Below are positions 25,931-35,578 of a stretch of 64,000 bases of DNA, one piece after another. A model generated the notes under the pieces. The model saw nothing but the letters and a program-made list of their open reading frames with translations, made no database searches and was not told the origin of the DNA. Source of the stretch: Lysinibacillus halotolerans (lineage in GTDB: Bacteria > Bacillota > Bacilli > Bacillales_A > Planococcaceae); contig NZ_RHLQ01000001.1 in NCBI RefSeq assembly GCF_003711845.1, positions 1-64,000 on the forward strand, read 5' to 3'. Positions within the stretch are counted from its first letter, which is position 1, and each line of letters opens with the position of its first letter. Position numbers and translations under genes: made by a program.

Positions 25931-26362
25931 ATGTTCATGGGAGAATATCAACATTCCGTTGATGCAAAAGGACGACTAATTATACCTTCCAAATTCCGTG
26001 AAGAATTAGGGAATACTTTTGTTATTACTCGCGGACTTGATAACTGTCTATTTGGATATCCTATGGATGAATGGCGAAAACTCGAAGAAAAATTAAAAGA
26101 ATTGCCTATGACAAAAAAAGATGCTCGTGCCTTTGCACGTTTCTTCTTTTCAGGTGCAACAGAAGTTGAAATTGATAAACAAGGAAGAATTAATATCCCA
26201 TCCACACTCGCTACTTACGCAAAACTTGAAAAAGAATGTGTTGTACTAGGTGTATCAAGTAAAATTGAGATTTGGGCAAAGGATTCTTGGGAATCTTATT
26301 TCAACGAAGCAGAGGATTCTTTTAATGAAATTGCAGAAAATTTAATTGGCTTTGACTTCTAG
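25931..26362 (+). CDS. mraZ: Transcriptional regulator MraZ
   Basis: 143-residue AbrB-like double swapped-hairpin protein that heads the dcw operon and represses it through GTGG repeats. The paired DXXXR motifs are DAKGR (N-terminal half) and DKQGR (C-terminal half). ATG 25931 (MFMGEYQHS) matches the family N-terminus; an upstream GTG at 25922 would add three residues and is in the likely ribosome site GGGGTGA. Its stop lies 32 bases before rsmH. Confidence 0.96.
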   Translation: MFMGEYQHSVDAKGRLIIPSKFREELGNTFVITRGLDNCLFGYPMDEWRKLEEKLKELPMTKKDARAFARFFFSGATEVEIDKQGRINIPSTLATYAKLEKECVVLGVSSKIEIWAKDSWESYFNEAEDSFNEIAENLIGFDF

Positions 26363-26394
26363 TTAAGGTATGAGCCAAAAAGGAGTAATGGTTT

Positions 26395-27345
26395 ATGTTC
26401 GATCATACAACCGTATTATTAAAAGAAACTGTTGATGGATTGAACATCAATCCACATGGTTACTATGTGGATTGTACTTTAGGAGGCGCTGGACATAGCG
26501 AATACTTAGTACAGCAATTATCATCAGAAGGAAGACTTATTTGTTTTGACCAAGATATGATAGCGATTGAAAATGCGAAAATTCGATTAGCAAATTATTT
26601 GGATCGTATTATCTTTGTTCATTCAAACTTCCGCTATGTCAAAGAGGAATTGAAAAAAATTAATATTGAAAAAATTGATGGTATTTTATATGACCTAGGT
26701 GTTTCTTCACCCCAGTTAGATACACCTGAACGCGGGTTTAGTTATCATCATGATGCACCTTTAGATATGCGTATGGATCAAACGGCGGAACTTACTGCCT
26801 TTCATGTAGTAAATAAGTGGTCTTATGAAGATTTAGTTCGTATTTTTTTCCGTTACGGGGAAGAAAAGTTTTCGAAACAAATTGCTCGCAAAATTGAAGA
26901 AGCTAGAAAAGTTGCTCCAATTGAAACAACGGGTCAGCTTGTTGAACTAATTAAAGAAGGAATTCCAGCCCCAGCCCGAAGAAAGGGTGGACATCCAGCT
27001 AAACGAGTTTTTCAAGCTATACGTATAGCTGTAAATGATGAGCTAGGTGCAGCTGAAGATTCACTTGTAGATGCAATCGAATTGTTGAAAGTTGGTGGAA
27101 GAATAAGTGTCATCACTTTCCATTCTTTAGAAGACCGTTTAACAAAATCGATTTTTAAAGAGGCTTCATCACTTCCTGATTTACCACCTGGTTTACCTGT
27201 TATTCCAGAAGAGTTTAAACCAACATTAAAACTGGTGACTAGAAAGCCGATTGTCCCTTCAGAGGAGGAACTTGAGGCAAATAATCGTTCACGCTCGGCC
27301 AAGCTTCGAATCGCTGAAAAAATAAATGAAAAAGGACGTGGGTAA
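26395..27345 (+). CDS. rsmH: 16S rRNA (cytosine-1402-N4)-methyltransferase RsmH (MraW)
   Basis: 316-residue SAM-dependent methyltransferase acting on C1402 of the P site. Family features are [16 protein letters not shown] loop [28 protein letters not shown] and [11 protein letters not shown], with [12 protein letters not shown] near the end. AAGGAG stands before ATG. It is second in the dcw operon, and ftsL starts directly after its stop. Confidence 0.97.
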   Translation: MFDHTTVLLKETVDGLNINPHGYYVDCTLGGAGHSEYLVQQLSSEGRLICFDQDMIAIENAKIRLANYLDRIIFVHSNFRYVKEELKKINIEKIDGILYDLGVSSPQLDTPERGFSYHHDAPLDMRMDQTAELTAFHVVNKWSYEDLVRIFFRYGEEKFSKQIARKIEEARKVAPIETTGQLVELIKEGIPAPARRKGGHPAKRVFQAIRIAVNDELGAAEDSLVDAIELLKVGGRISVITFHSLEDRLTKSIFKEASSLPDLPPGLPVIPEEFKPTLKLVTRKPIVPSEEELEANNRSRSAKLRIAEKINEKGRG

Positions 27346-27714
27346 ATGGCAGTACGTGTTAGGCAAGATTCGTATATTCAACAGCCAGTAGTTCCTGAAC
27401 ATCAACAGCCCCAAAAACAACAAAGTAAAAGAAAAAAATCAAGAATTACGGCTAAAGAAAAGTTTTTATATATTGCATTTGTTGCCATCGTTGCTGTATT
27501 GGCTGTTTCGATATTACATAAGCAAAGTTCAATCCAGCAAACGTCGATGGAAATACAGGAGATTGAATCTCAAATTTCTGAAATTGAAAAACAAAATGTT
27601 GACTTGAAAGTTCAAGTTAGTGAGTTATCTACGTATGAACGAATTTGGGAAAAAGCAAAAGCACTCGGTTTGACTCTTAATGAGAACAATGTAAAGGTAG
27701 TGCCGGGAGAATGA
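27346..27714 (+). CDS. ftsL: Cell division protein FtsL
   Basis: 122-residue bitopic protein: basic cytoplasmic N-terminus, one helix (about 43-62, YIAFVAIVAVLAVSIL) and an extracellular leucine-zipper coiled coil (about 65-100). FtsL pairs with DivIC and DivIB to activate septal peptidoglycan synthesis. Sequence conservation is low, and the call rests on architecture and place between rsmH and pbpB. Its stop overlaps the pbpB start (ATGA). Confidence 0.92.
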   Translation: MAVRVRQDSYIQQPVVPEHQQPQKQQSKRKKSRITAKEKFLYIAFVAIVAVLAVSILHKQSSIQQTSMEIQEIESQISEIEKQNVDLKVQVSELSTYERIWEKAKALGLTLNENNVKVVPGE

Positions 27715-29918
27715 AAAAAAAGAGATTTCGATTCCAATGGGGAGCCTTTCTAATGTTTATTATTTATGGAGGGCTCTTTTTTTCATTATTTATACGAATT
27801 TTTACTATCCAAGCAACGGGAGAAGTGAATGGACATCAATTAGAAGCAAGGGCTGCAGCATTATATGAAAAGGAAGCGGTTCTAACGGCAGATCGGGGAA
27901 AAATATTAGATCGTAATGGCAGTGTCATAGCAGAAGATACATTAAGTTACAGGTTAATTGCAGTTGTCAGTCCGAAAGCAACTACGAAAAAAGACGACCC
28001 ACAACATGTAGTAGATCTTGAAAAGACAGCTAAAGTATTATCTGAACATATAGCTATGGAAGAATCGGATATCTATGAAATTTTGAAAGAAGGAGTTTCA
28101 AAAGAAAGATGGCAAGTAGAGTTTGGTTCAGCTGGTCGTAGTATTAGCCATGAAGTAATGAATGCGATTAAAAAAGAAGATTTACCAGGCATTGTTTTTG
28201 CCAGCGATACTAATCGATATTATCCAAATGGTCCTTTTGCTTCCCATTTAATTGGTTTTGCCTTAAAAGAAGAACAAAAGGATGGTTCCTTTAAAACAGT
28301 AGGTAAAATGGGCTTAGAATATATTTATGATAAGGAGTTACAAGGGGAAAACGGCTCCGTTCATTATGAAAGTGATCTATTTGGATACTTACTTCCAAAC
28401 TCTGAAAAGATGGTTCAACCGGCGAAAGACGGAGATGATATCTATCTTACTTTAGATAAAACGATTCAAAATTTTTTAGAAGAAGCGATGACAGACGTGT
28501 ATAAAGACTACAACCCTGAGTCGATGGTAGCTATAGTCGCAGATCCGAAAACGGGTGAAATATTAGCAATGTCCCAACGGCCGACCTTTGACCCGGATAC
28601 AAGAGGGGGGTTAGATTCTTGGACAAATGAAGTAATTGAGTCTGCTATAGAACCTGGTTCAACGATGAAAACTTTCACACTAGCGACTGCCATAGAGACT
28701 GGAAAATGGAAACCAAATGCACAATACCAGTCTGGTAGTTATACCATTTTAGATAGAACGATTCGTGACCATAACCAAGTAGGTTGGGGGAAAATTAGCT
28801 ATTTAGAAGGATTTCAACGTTCATCTAATACAGCTATGGCTAACTTATTAGAAGATATCGGAAACGAAACGCTAATTGATTATTTTAAAAAATTCGGTTT
28901 TGGTAAAAAGACTGATATTGGGTTACCAAATGAGGCATCAGGTACACTACTAACGAATTATCCAGTAAACTATGTGACAACATCCTATGGTCAAGGTTCA
29001 ACAGCAACTCCTATACAGCTTGTCCAGGCAATGACGGCCATTGCAAATGACGGCAAAATGATGCAACCATATGTGATTGATAAAATAGTAGATTCCAATA
29101 CAGGTAAAGTGATTCAAGAAGAAAAGTCAAAAGTAAAAGGTGAACCTATTTCGAAAGAGACGGCAAAACAAGTTCGTGAAGTACTAGCTTCTACGGTTAC
29201 AGCTGAAGCAGGGACGGCAAAACGATTTGCCATTGGAGGCTATGAGGTAGCAGGTAAAACTGGGACTGCATGGATTGCTGATACCGATGGCTCTGGATAT
29301 TTAACAGGAAAAAACAATTATTTATATTCCTTCTTAGGAATGGCACCTGCCGATGACCCGCAACTCATTGTCTATGTAGCCGTGAAACGACCTAAATTAA
29401 AATTAACCGAGGCTGGTTCTGAACCAGTAGCAAAAGTATTCACTTCGGTTATGGAAAATAGTTTAAAATATTTAAATATTAATCCTGAAGATGCAGTAGA
29501 AGTACAAACAGAATCAATGGGAAATTATGTTGGTAATGATGCGGAAAAAGTTCAGACAGCATTAACGAATGAAGGGTTAACACCGATTATTATTGGTGAA
29601 GGTGGAAAAATAACCGACCAATATCCTAAAGAAGGTTTATCTATTCCAAAAGGTAGTTTAATATTTTTAAAGACTGATGGAGCCATTACCCTTCCGTCCT
29701 TTGATAATTGGTCTTTACGAAATGTATTAGTCTATAAACAAATGTCCGGTTTACGAATAGAAGTTGCAGGAGAAGGGTTTGTAACAAGTCAAAGTGTTTC
29801 TCCAAATACTGTAATAGCTGATGATTCACCAATTGTTATTCAGTTGAAGACACCAGAAGAAGTATACTCAGCGAAAGAGGAAAAAACGGAGGAAGGTGAA
29901 GACTTACCGCAAGATTAA
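27711..29918 (+). CDS. pbpB: Septal penicillin-binding protein 2B (class B, PASTA)
   Basis: 735-residue class B transpeptidase that cross-links septal peptidoglycan. It has an N-terminal anchor (about 10-30), a dimerisation domain with DRGKILDRNG, and a transpeptidase domain with SxxK as STMK (in PGSTMKTF). SxN is SSN and the KTG motif is in GKTGTAW. Two C-terminal PASTA domains follow (about 600-725). It overlaps ftsL by four bases. The following spoVD is its sporulation paralogue. Confidence 0.95.
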   Translation: MKKKRFRFQWGAFLMFIIYGGLFFSLFIRIFTIQATGEVNGHQLEARAAALYEKEAVLTADRGKILDRNGSVIAEDTLSYRLIAVVSPKATTKKDDPQHVVDLEKTAKVLSEHIAMEESDIYEILKEGVSKERWQVEFGSAGRSISHEVMNAIKKEDLPGIVFASDTNRYYPNGPFASHLIGFALKEEQKDGSFKTVGKMGLEYIYDKELQGENGSVHYESDLFGYLLPNSEKMVQPAKDGDDIYLTLDKTIQNFLEEAMTDVYKDYNPESMVAIVADPKTGEILAMSQRPTFDPDTRGGLDSWTNEVIESAIEPGSTMKTFTLATAIETGKWKPNAQYQSGSYTILDRTIRDHNQVGWGKISYLEGFQRSSNTAMANLLEDIGNETLIDYFKKFGFGKKTDIGLPNEASGTLLTNYPVNYVTTSYGQGSTATPIQLVQAMTAIANDGKMMQPYVIDKIVDSNTGKVIQEEKSKVKGEPISKETAKQVREVLASTVTAEAGTAKRFAIGGYEVAGKTGTAWIADTDGSGYLTGKNNYLYSFLGMAPADDPQLIVYVAVKRPKLKLTEAGSEPVAKVFTSVMENSLKYLNINPEDAVEVQTESMGNYVGNDAEKVQTALTNEGLTPIIIGEGGKITDQYPKEGLSIPKGSLIFLKTDGAITLPSFDNWSLRNVLVYKQMSGLRIEVAGEGFVTSQSVSPNTVIADDSPIVIQLKTPEEVYSAKEEKTEEGEDLPQD

Positions 29919-29984
29919 CAAAACCTTTTCGAATAGAAGTTGTTTTTATTTCATACTTTGTTAAAAACGAGGTGTGAATGTCGA

Positions 29985-31907
29985 ATGAAGTGGATTTCTA
30001 CCATTTCAAAAAAAAGGTTAAAGTTAATCATATTTGGTTTTGTACTTTTTGGTTTAGCAGTTGTCGTTCGATTGTTTTATGTCCAAGTCATCCAGCATGA
30101 CAAACTAACAGAATTGGCGAAAGAAAACTGGGACCGGGAAATTCCCTTTGCATCTGAAAGAGGGGAAATTGTAGATCGTACTGGAAAAGTTATCGTTACG
30201 AATAAACTGGCTCCAACCCTTTATTTTATGCCAGCTCAAAATGATAATATCGAAGAAGCAGCAAATCAAATTGCTTCCGTTTTAAAGTTAGATCCGAAAA
30301 AATTATACGAAAAAATGAACACTAGAGATTACTTGGTGAAACTAGCCCCTGAAGCAAAAAACATTACGTATGAACAAGCTGTACAAATTCAAGGCCTTAA
30401 AATTGATGGCTTATATAGTGGTGTCGATTATGTACGACATTATCCATATGGGAGTTTACTATCTAGATTTTTAGGTTTTACAGGGTATGATACACAGGGG
30501 CTAGCTGGTATTGAATATCAATACGATAAACTACTCACATCAAAAGATGCGGCAATTCGTCTTTTTACAGATGCACAGGGGAATTCCTTACCCCACGTTG
30601 ATGATGAGTGGCGGGAAGGCGAGCAAGGTGCTACCGTTGAGCTGACGATTGATTTGGAAGTTCAAGAAGTTGTTGAGCGGGAATTATCCCAGGCGATGGA
30701 AAAATACAATGCAGATCAAGCACTAGCAATTGCGATGGATGTCAATACTGGAGAAATACTAGCACTTTCATCTTATCCTACATACGATCCTTCAAATTTT
30801 GAAGAAACAGATCAATCGATATACAATCGCAACTTACCTGTTTGGATGACCTATGAACCAGGTTCGACTTTTAAAATCATTACGTTAAGTGCTGCCTTGG
30901 AAGAAGATGTAGTTGATTTAGAGAATGATATGTTTTATGACAAAGGTTATACAATCGTGGAAGATTCAAGACTTCGTTGTTGGAAAAGGGAAGGACATGG
31001 TAGTGAAACATTTTTAGAAGTCGTCGAAAATTCTTGTAACCCTGGATTTATTGAAATGGGACAACGGGTAGGGGCGACAAAATTACTTCAATATATTAAA
31101 GATTTTGGCTTTGGGGAACCTACTGGATCGAACATTGCTGGTGAGGCATCTGGAATTTTATTCTCAGAAGAATCTTTCGGACCAGTGGAGCATGCCACGA
31201 CCTCCTTCGGTCAAGGGATTGCCGTCACACCAATCCAGCAAGTACAAGCCGTTGCAGCAGCTGTAAACGGTGGGAAACTTTTTACACCTTATGTTGTATC
31301 ACGAGTGTATGATTCGGAGTCTGGTAACACAATACTTGAAAGTAAGCCTGAATTAAAAAGAAACGTTATAAGTGAAGAAACGTCAAAAAAAGTCCGGGAA
31401 GCCCTTGAGTCTGTCGTTGCTAATGGTTCAGGTCGTCAAGCTTACCGGGATGGTCTACGTATTGGTGGCAAAACGGGGACTGCCCAAAAAGTTGAGGATG
31501 GACGTTATAAAGACGGTGAATATATCGTATCATTTATAGGATTTGCCCCTGCGGATAATCCGGAAGTTGTTGTGTATGTTGCGATTGATAATCCAAAAAG
31601 TTCAGTTGTATTTGGTAGTACAATTGCAGCTCCAATCGTTGGTCAAATCATTGAGGACATTGCACCTGAAATCGGATTAGAAGTAGATCGAGAAGGACAA
31701 CTTGAAAAACAATATCGTTGGGGAGATCCAATTACGGAGCGAGTTCCTAATTTAGTCGGTTACACATTAGATGAAATCATGGAATTACAATATCCATTCA
31801 ATATTGAAATACACGGAGATGGAAAGAAAGTTACTTCCCAATTACCAGAAGCAGAGAATATTATTCAACAAGATGGTACAATCCATCTTTATTTAGAAGA
31901 AAACTAA
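29985..31907 (+). CDS. spoVD: Stage V sporulation protein D (class B PBP)
   Basis: 640-residue class B PBP paralogue of PbpB. In B. subtilis SpoVD makes spore cortex with SpoVE. N-terminal helix about 13-32, ERGEIVDRTGK of the pedestal, SxxK in PGSTFKII, SxN in VENSCNPG, and KTG in GKTGTAQ. One C-terminal PASTA domain (VPNLVGYTLDEIM...) is present, as in SpoVD. ATG 29985 is the preferred start, with GAGGTG upstream; a longer frame from 29940 has no ribosome site. In B. subtilis murE follows; here mraY does. Confidence 0.9.
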   Translation: MKWISTISKKRLKLIIFGFVLFGLAVVVRLFYVQVIQHDKLTELAKENWDREIPFASERGEIVDRTGKVIVTNKLAPTLYFMPAQNDNIEEAANQIASVLKLDPKKLYEKMNTRDYLVKLAPEAKNITYEQAVQIQGLKIDGLYSGVDYVRHYPYGSLLSRFLGFTGYDTQGLAGIEYQYDKLLTSKDAAIRLFTDAQGNSLPHVDDEWREGEQGATVELTIDLEVQEVVERELSQAMEKYNADQALAIAMDVNTGEILALSSYPTYDPSNFEETDQSIYNRNLPVWMTYEPGSTFKIITLSAALEEDVVDLENDMFYDKGYTIVEDSRLRCWKREGHGSETFLEVVENSCNPGFIEMGQRVGATKLLQYIKDFGFGEPTGSNIAGEASGILFSEESFGPVEHATTSFGQGIAVTPIQQVQAVAAAVNGGKLFTPYVVSRVYDSESGNTILESKPELKRNVISEETSKKVREALESVVANGSGRQAYRDGLRIGGKTGTAQKVEDGRYKDGEYIVSFIGFAPADNPEVVVYVAIDNPKSSVVFGSTIAAPIVGQIIEDIAPEIGLEVDREGQLEKQYRWGDPITERVPNLVGYTLDEIMELQYPFNIEIHGDGKKVTSQLPEAENIIQQDGTIHLYLEEN

Positions 31908-31983
31908 TCTTTAAAAATGGAAAGAAAACATCTATTATTAGGATGAATCATTTAAGAATGAACAGAATTAAAGGAGATTTATC

Positions 31984-32958
31984 ATGACAATTACAACAAC
32001 AATAACCATTCTAGCAATTTCATTTATCGCTTCTGTGGTTCTAGCTCCAATATTAATCCCAATACTTAGACGATTAAAATTTGGACAGAGTATTCGAGAA
32101 GAAGGTCCCCAGTCTCATATGAAAAAGGCCGGTACCCCAACTATGGGTGGGATAATCTTTTTAATATCGATTATTGCTACGACGGTAATTGTTGGAAATA
32201 TATTTAATCTATTTACAACACAATCAATCGTAATGATACTTGTATTAGCTGGTTTTGGTTTAATCGGATTTTTAGATGATGGCATTAAAGTTATCTTTAA
32301 ACGAAACTTAGGTTTAACATCTTTACAAAAATTAATCGGTCAAATTATTATTTCAATTGCTGCATTCCTATTATTACGTTTAGGTTCATTTGATACTTCC
32401 GTCGGTATACCGTTTACAGACTGGTCAATTGATTTAGGAATTTTATATGTAGCCTTCTTAATATTCTGGTTAGTAGGCTTTTCAAATGCAGTCAACTTAA
32501 CAGACGGATTAGACGGATTAGTGGCAGGCACAGCATCCATCGCCTTTGCGGCATATGGAGTTATTGCCCTTTATAATGAACAAGCTGATGTAGCGCTATT
32601 TACTTTTGCAGTTACCGGCGCATTGCTAGGGTTCTTACTTTTTAATGCAAACCCAGCAAAAGTATTTATGGGGGATACGGGCTCCTTAGCATTAGGTGGA
32701 GCCCTTGCCCTCGTTTCGATACTTGTAAAAGAAGAATTGCTACTTCTTTTAGTTGGATTAGTTTTTGTCATTGAAACGTTATCTGTCATTTTACAAGTTG
32801 CAAGTTTCAAGTTACGTGGCAAACGTATTTTCAAAATGAGTCCAATTCACCACCATTTTGAATTGTCAGGATGGTCAGAACGTAAAGTAGTCGGCGTATT
32901 TTGGACGACAGCTTTAGTTGTAGCATTAATTGCAGTTGTATCGGAGGCATTACTATGA
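31984..32958 (+). CDS. mraY: Phospho-N-acetylmuramoyl-pentapeptide transferase MraY
   Basis: 324-residue membrane enzyme that transfers phospho-MurNAc-pentapeptide to undecaprenyl phosphate, forming lipid I. About ten helices. Conserved sites are GTPTMGG, DDG in GFLDDGIKV, NLTDGLDGLVAG, FMGDTGSLALGG and HHHFELSGW. AAGGAG precedes ATG. Its stop overlaps murD by four bases (ATGA). Normally murE stands before it, but not here. Confidence 0.97.
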   Translation: MTITTTITILAISFIASVVLAPILIPILRRLKFGQSIREEGPQSHMKKAGTPTMGGIIFLISIIATTVIVGNIFNLFTTQSIVMILVLAGFGLIGFLDDGIKVIFKRNLGLTSLQKLIGQIIISIAAFLLLRLGSFDTSVGIPFTDWSIDLGILYVAFLIFWLVGFSNAVNLTDGLDGLVAGTASIAFAAYGVIALYNEQADVALFTFAVTGALLGFLLFNANPAKVFMGDTGSLALGGALALVSILVKEELLLLLVGLVFVIETLSVILQVASFKLRGKRIFKMSPIHHHFELSGWSERKVVGVFWTTALVVALIAVVSEALL

Positions 32959-34304
32959 TTCCATATTCAAAATTACAGCATAAAAAAGTATTAGTTTTAG
33001 GATTAGCAAAAAGTGGCGTAGCTGCTGCAGAGTTACTACATCAGTTAGGAGCTTTTGTAACAGTAAATGATTCCAAATCCTTTGATGAAAATCCCCAAGC
33101 CCAAGGGTTATTAAAAAAAGGAATTACCGTCATTTGTGGTCGTCACCCTGAAGATTTATTAGATGAAGGTTTTGAGTTGCTTGTAAAAAATCCAGGTATT
33201 CCTTATTCAAATCCGATTGTATCGGATGCTATCCATCGTGGAATTCCGGTTATTACGGAAGTAGAACTTGCTTATTTAGTAAGTGAAGCACCAATCATTG
33301 GGATAACAGGCACAAACGGAAAAACAACGACGACAACGTTAATATTTGAAATGTTAAATCGTGGTTCAAGAAATCCCTTAATTGCGGGGAATATCGGCAC
33401 CGTTGCTTGTGGCGTTGCAGCAGAAGCAACGAAAGAAAATGTTATCGTTACGGAACTATCTTCTTTCCAATTAATGGGGACAATTGAATTTAAACCGGAC
33501 ATCGCTATTTTAATGAATTTATATGATGCCCATTTAGATTATCATGGTACTTTTGAACAATATGTTGAAGCGAAATATGCCATTACAAAAAATCAAGATG
33601 AGGAAGATTGGTTTATTTATAATGCCGATCAAGAAATTGTTAATCAGCTTGCTATGAAATCGAGAGCTAAAAAAGTTCCTTTTAGTACGAATGGACGTTC
33701 AGAAGAGGGAATTAGTGCAGATGAAACGGCGATTTATTGGCAAGGTGAATTTTACTTGGATCGAGCATCCATTGCTCTTCCAGGAAAACATAATTTAGAA
33801 AACATTTTAGCTGCCGTCGCTACATGCATTTTATATGGATGTGATAAACAGGCTATTGAAGAAGTATTAAAAACCTTTACTGGTGTTCGACACCGTACTC
33901 AATTTGTACGGGAATGGAATGGCCGTAAAATATACAACGATTCAAAGGCAACGAATTGTTTAGCAACGAAAGTGGCGTTAGAAGCATTCGATCAACCAAC
34001 TGTTTTAATAGCTGGTGGATTAGAACGAGGACACTCTTTTGAAGAATTACGTCTAGCCATGAATCATGTAAAAGGTGTAGTTGCATTTGGAGAAACTGGT
34101 AAACGCTTTATAGAATTTGCTCAATCTTGTGGAATAAGCGAGACAATACTAGCGGAAAATGTGGAGGATGCAGTTCCAAAAGCTGCCTCCATATCAGAAA
34201 GTGGTGATGTCATTCTACTTTCACCTGCTTGCGCTAGTTGGGATCAATATAAAAGTTTTGAAGTTAGAGGCGACTTGTTCATTGAAGCTGTCATGAAACT
34301 TTAG
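32955..34304 (+). CDS. murD: UDP-N-acetylmuramoylalanine--D-glutamate ligase MurD
   Basis: 449-residue cytoplasmic ligase adding D-Glu to UDP-MurNAc-L-Ala. Motifs are VLGLAKSGVAAAELL, NPGIP, GITGTNGKTTTT, HLDYHGTFEQYVEAK (lysine for carbamoylation) and RHRTQFV, then YNDSKATN and LLSPACASWDQY. The ATG 32955 overlaps the mraY stop; an earlier in-frame ATG inside mraY (32901) lacks support. A hairpin follows 30 bases after the stop. Confidence 0.97.
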   Translation: MIPYSKLQHKKVLVLGLAKSGVAAAELLHQLGAFVTVNDSKSFDENPQAQGLLKKGITVICGRHPEDLLDEGFELLVKNPGIPYSNPIVSDAIHRGIPVITEVELAYLVSEAPIIGITGTNGKTTTTTLIFEMLNRGSRNPLIAGNIGTVACGVAAEATKENVIVTELSSFQLMGTIEFKPDIAILMNLYDAHLDYHGTFEQYVEAKYAITKNQDEEDWFIYNADQEIVNQLAMKSRAKKVPFSTNGRSEEGISADETAIYWQGEFYLDRASIALPGKHNLENILAAVATCILYGCDKQAIEEVLKTFTGVRHRTQFVREWNGRKIYNDSKATNCLATKVALEAFDQPTVLIAGGLERGHSFEELRLAMNHVKGVVAFGETGKRFIEFAQSCGISETILAENVEDAVPKAASISESGDVILLSPACASWDQYKSFEVRGDLFIEAVMKL

Positions 34305-34334
34305 TTTTAATCCCTCCAAATTGTAATAACATTA

Positions 34335-34380
34335 GTGCTTAGGAATTAAGATTTTCTAAGCACACCTCTTTTGTTTTTTT
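34335..34380 (+). terminator. Hairpin with T-rich tail between murD and spoVE
   Basis: GTGCTTAG / CTAAGCAC with a 13-base loop, then ACCTCTTTTGTTTTTTT. The large loop and interrupted T run suggest partial termination. Confidence 0.6.
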
Positions 34381-34415
34381 GATTTCTTAGTTCATAAGAG
34401 GAAAGGATGCCTTAA

Positions 34416-35507
34416 CTGAAATTTACTTATAAGAGGCTCTTCATTATTTCTGCTTTCTTGTTGTCATTAATAGGAATTGTGTTTATTTTTTCTGCCGGTA
34501 CATATTGGAGTTCTATTCATTATGAAGGCGAATTGCCGTTTTATATTAAACAAAGTATGTATCTTTTGCTTGCGATTATCGTCTTTATATTTGTAGCAAA
34601 TATGCCGGTTTTTACTCGTGAAAAAACATGGATTACTCTATATGTACTATCTTTAATTTTATTAGTACTTGTTTTAATCCCTGGGATTGGTATTGTTCGA
34701 AACGGTTCACGTAGCTGGATAGGGCTTGGTCCTTTAACTATTCAACCTGCTGAGTTAGTTAAAATTACAACATTAATGTATTTAAGTTTTTTATTGAGTA
34801 AAGTAAAAAACAGTGAGAGAGTTGTTCAAATAAAGCACTTTTTAATCATTATTCTTCCTTGTGCATTAATCATGTTACAGCCTGATTTTGGTTCCGTATT
34901 TATTTTAGTTGTATCTGCATTTATTTTATTGTTTATCGCCAGATACCCTATTAAATTATACGTTGGATTTATTGTACTAGGAGTTGTTGGGTTAATTGGT
35001 TTAATAGCCTCTGCCCCCTATCGATTAAAAAGAATCGAAGCCTTTATAAATCCTTGGGAAGATCCTTTAGGAAGTGGCTTCCAAGCTGTTCAATCTTTGC
35101 TCGCAATCGGACCAGCAGGAATACTTGGACATGGGTTTCAAGAAAGCCGTCAAAAATTTTTATATTTACCAGAGCCACAAAATGATTTTATTTTCTCCAT
35201 CATATTGGAGGAAATTGGGTTTCTAGGCGGTTGTTTCGTTTTAGTGTTATTTGGAATTTTCATTTATTCCGGTTGTGGACTGGCCATTCAAACTGTAAGA
35301 AGTTCCGACTTTTATGCTATTTCAGCTTTAGTAGGGATGGTTGGGTTTCAAGCTGCATTAAATATCGGCGTTGTCATTGGTCTTATCCCTGTAACAGGGG
35401 TGACATTACCGTTTATTAGTTATGGTGGGACGTCACTCATGATTATCTGGTTTGTTGTAGCCATTGTCGTTTGTTTCTCAAATCAATCAGAAGTTTATAA
35501 TGAATAA
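34416..35507 (+). CDS. spoVE: SEDS-family protein SpoVE/FtsW, CTG start
   Basis: 363-residue membrane protein of the FtsW/RodA/SpoVE (SEDS) glycosyltransferase family with about ten helices. Motifs are IGIVRNGSRSWIGLGPLTIQPAELVK, QPDFGSVF, and the C-terminal GVTLPFISYGGTSL. By place after murD it corresponds to SpoVE, partner of SpoVD. The frame's first ATG/GTG/TTG is TTG 34458, inside the first membrane helix and without ribosome site. Extending upstream gives KFTYKRLFIISAFLL, a normal FtsW N-terminus. It begins at CTG 34416 with AAAGGA 8 bases before it, so CTG is the probable start. FtsW function cannot be excluded. Confidence 0.88.
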   Translation: MKFTYKRLFIISAFLLSLIGIVFIFSAGTYWSSIHYEGELPFYIKQSMYLLLAIIVFIFVANMPVFTREKTWITLYVLSLILLVLVLIPGIGIVRNGSRSWIGLGPLTIQPAELVKITTLMYLSFLLSKVKNSERVVQIKHFLIIILPCALIMLQPDFGSVFILVVSAFILLFIARYPIKLYVGFIVLGVVGLIGLIASAPYRLKRIEAFINPWEDPLGSGFQAVQSLLAIGPAGILGHGFQESRQKFLYLPEPQNDFIFSIILEEIGFLGGCFVLVLFGIFIYSGCGLAIQTVRSSDFYAISALVGMVGFQAALNIGVVIGLIPVTGVTLPFISYGGTSLMIIWFVVAIVVCFSNQSEVYNE

Positions 35508-35578
35508 GTCTTTTAAACAGATTGACTTATAATGAGGCGATGGATATAAATGGGAAAAGGAGAGGGGGAGTAAAAATT

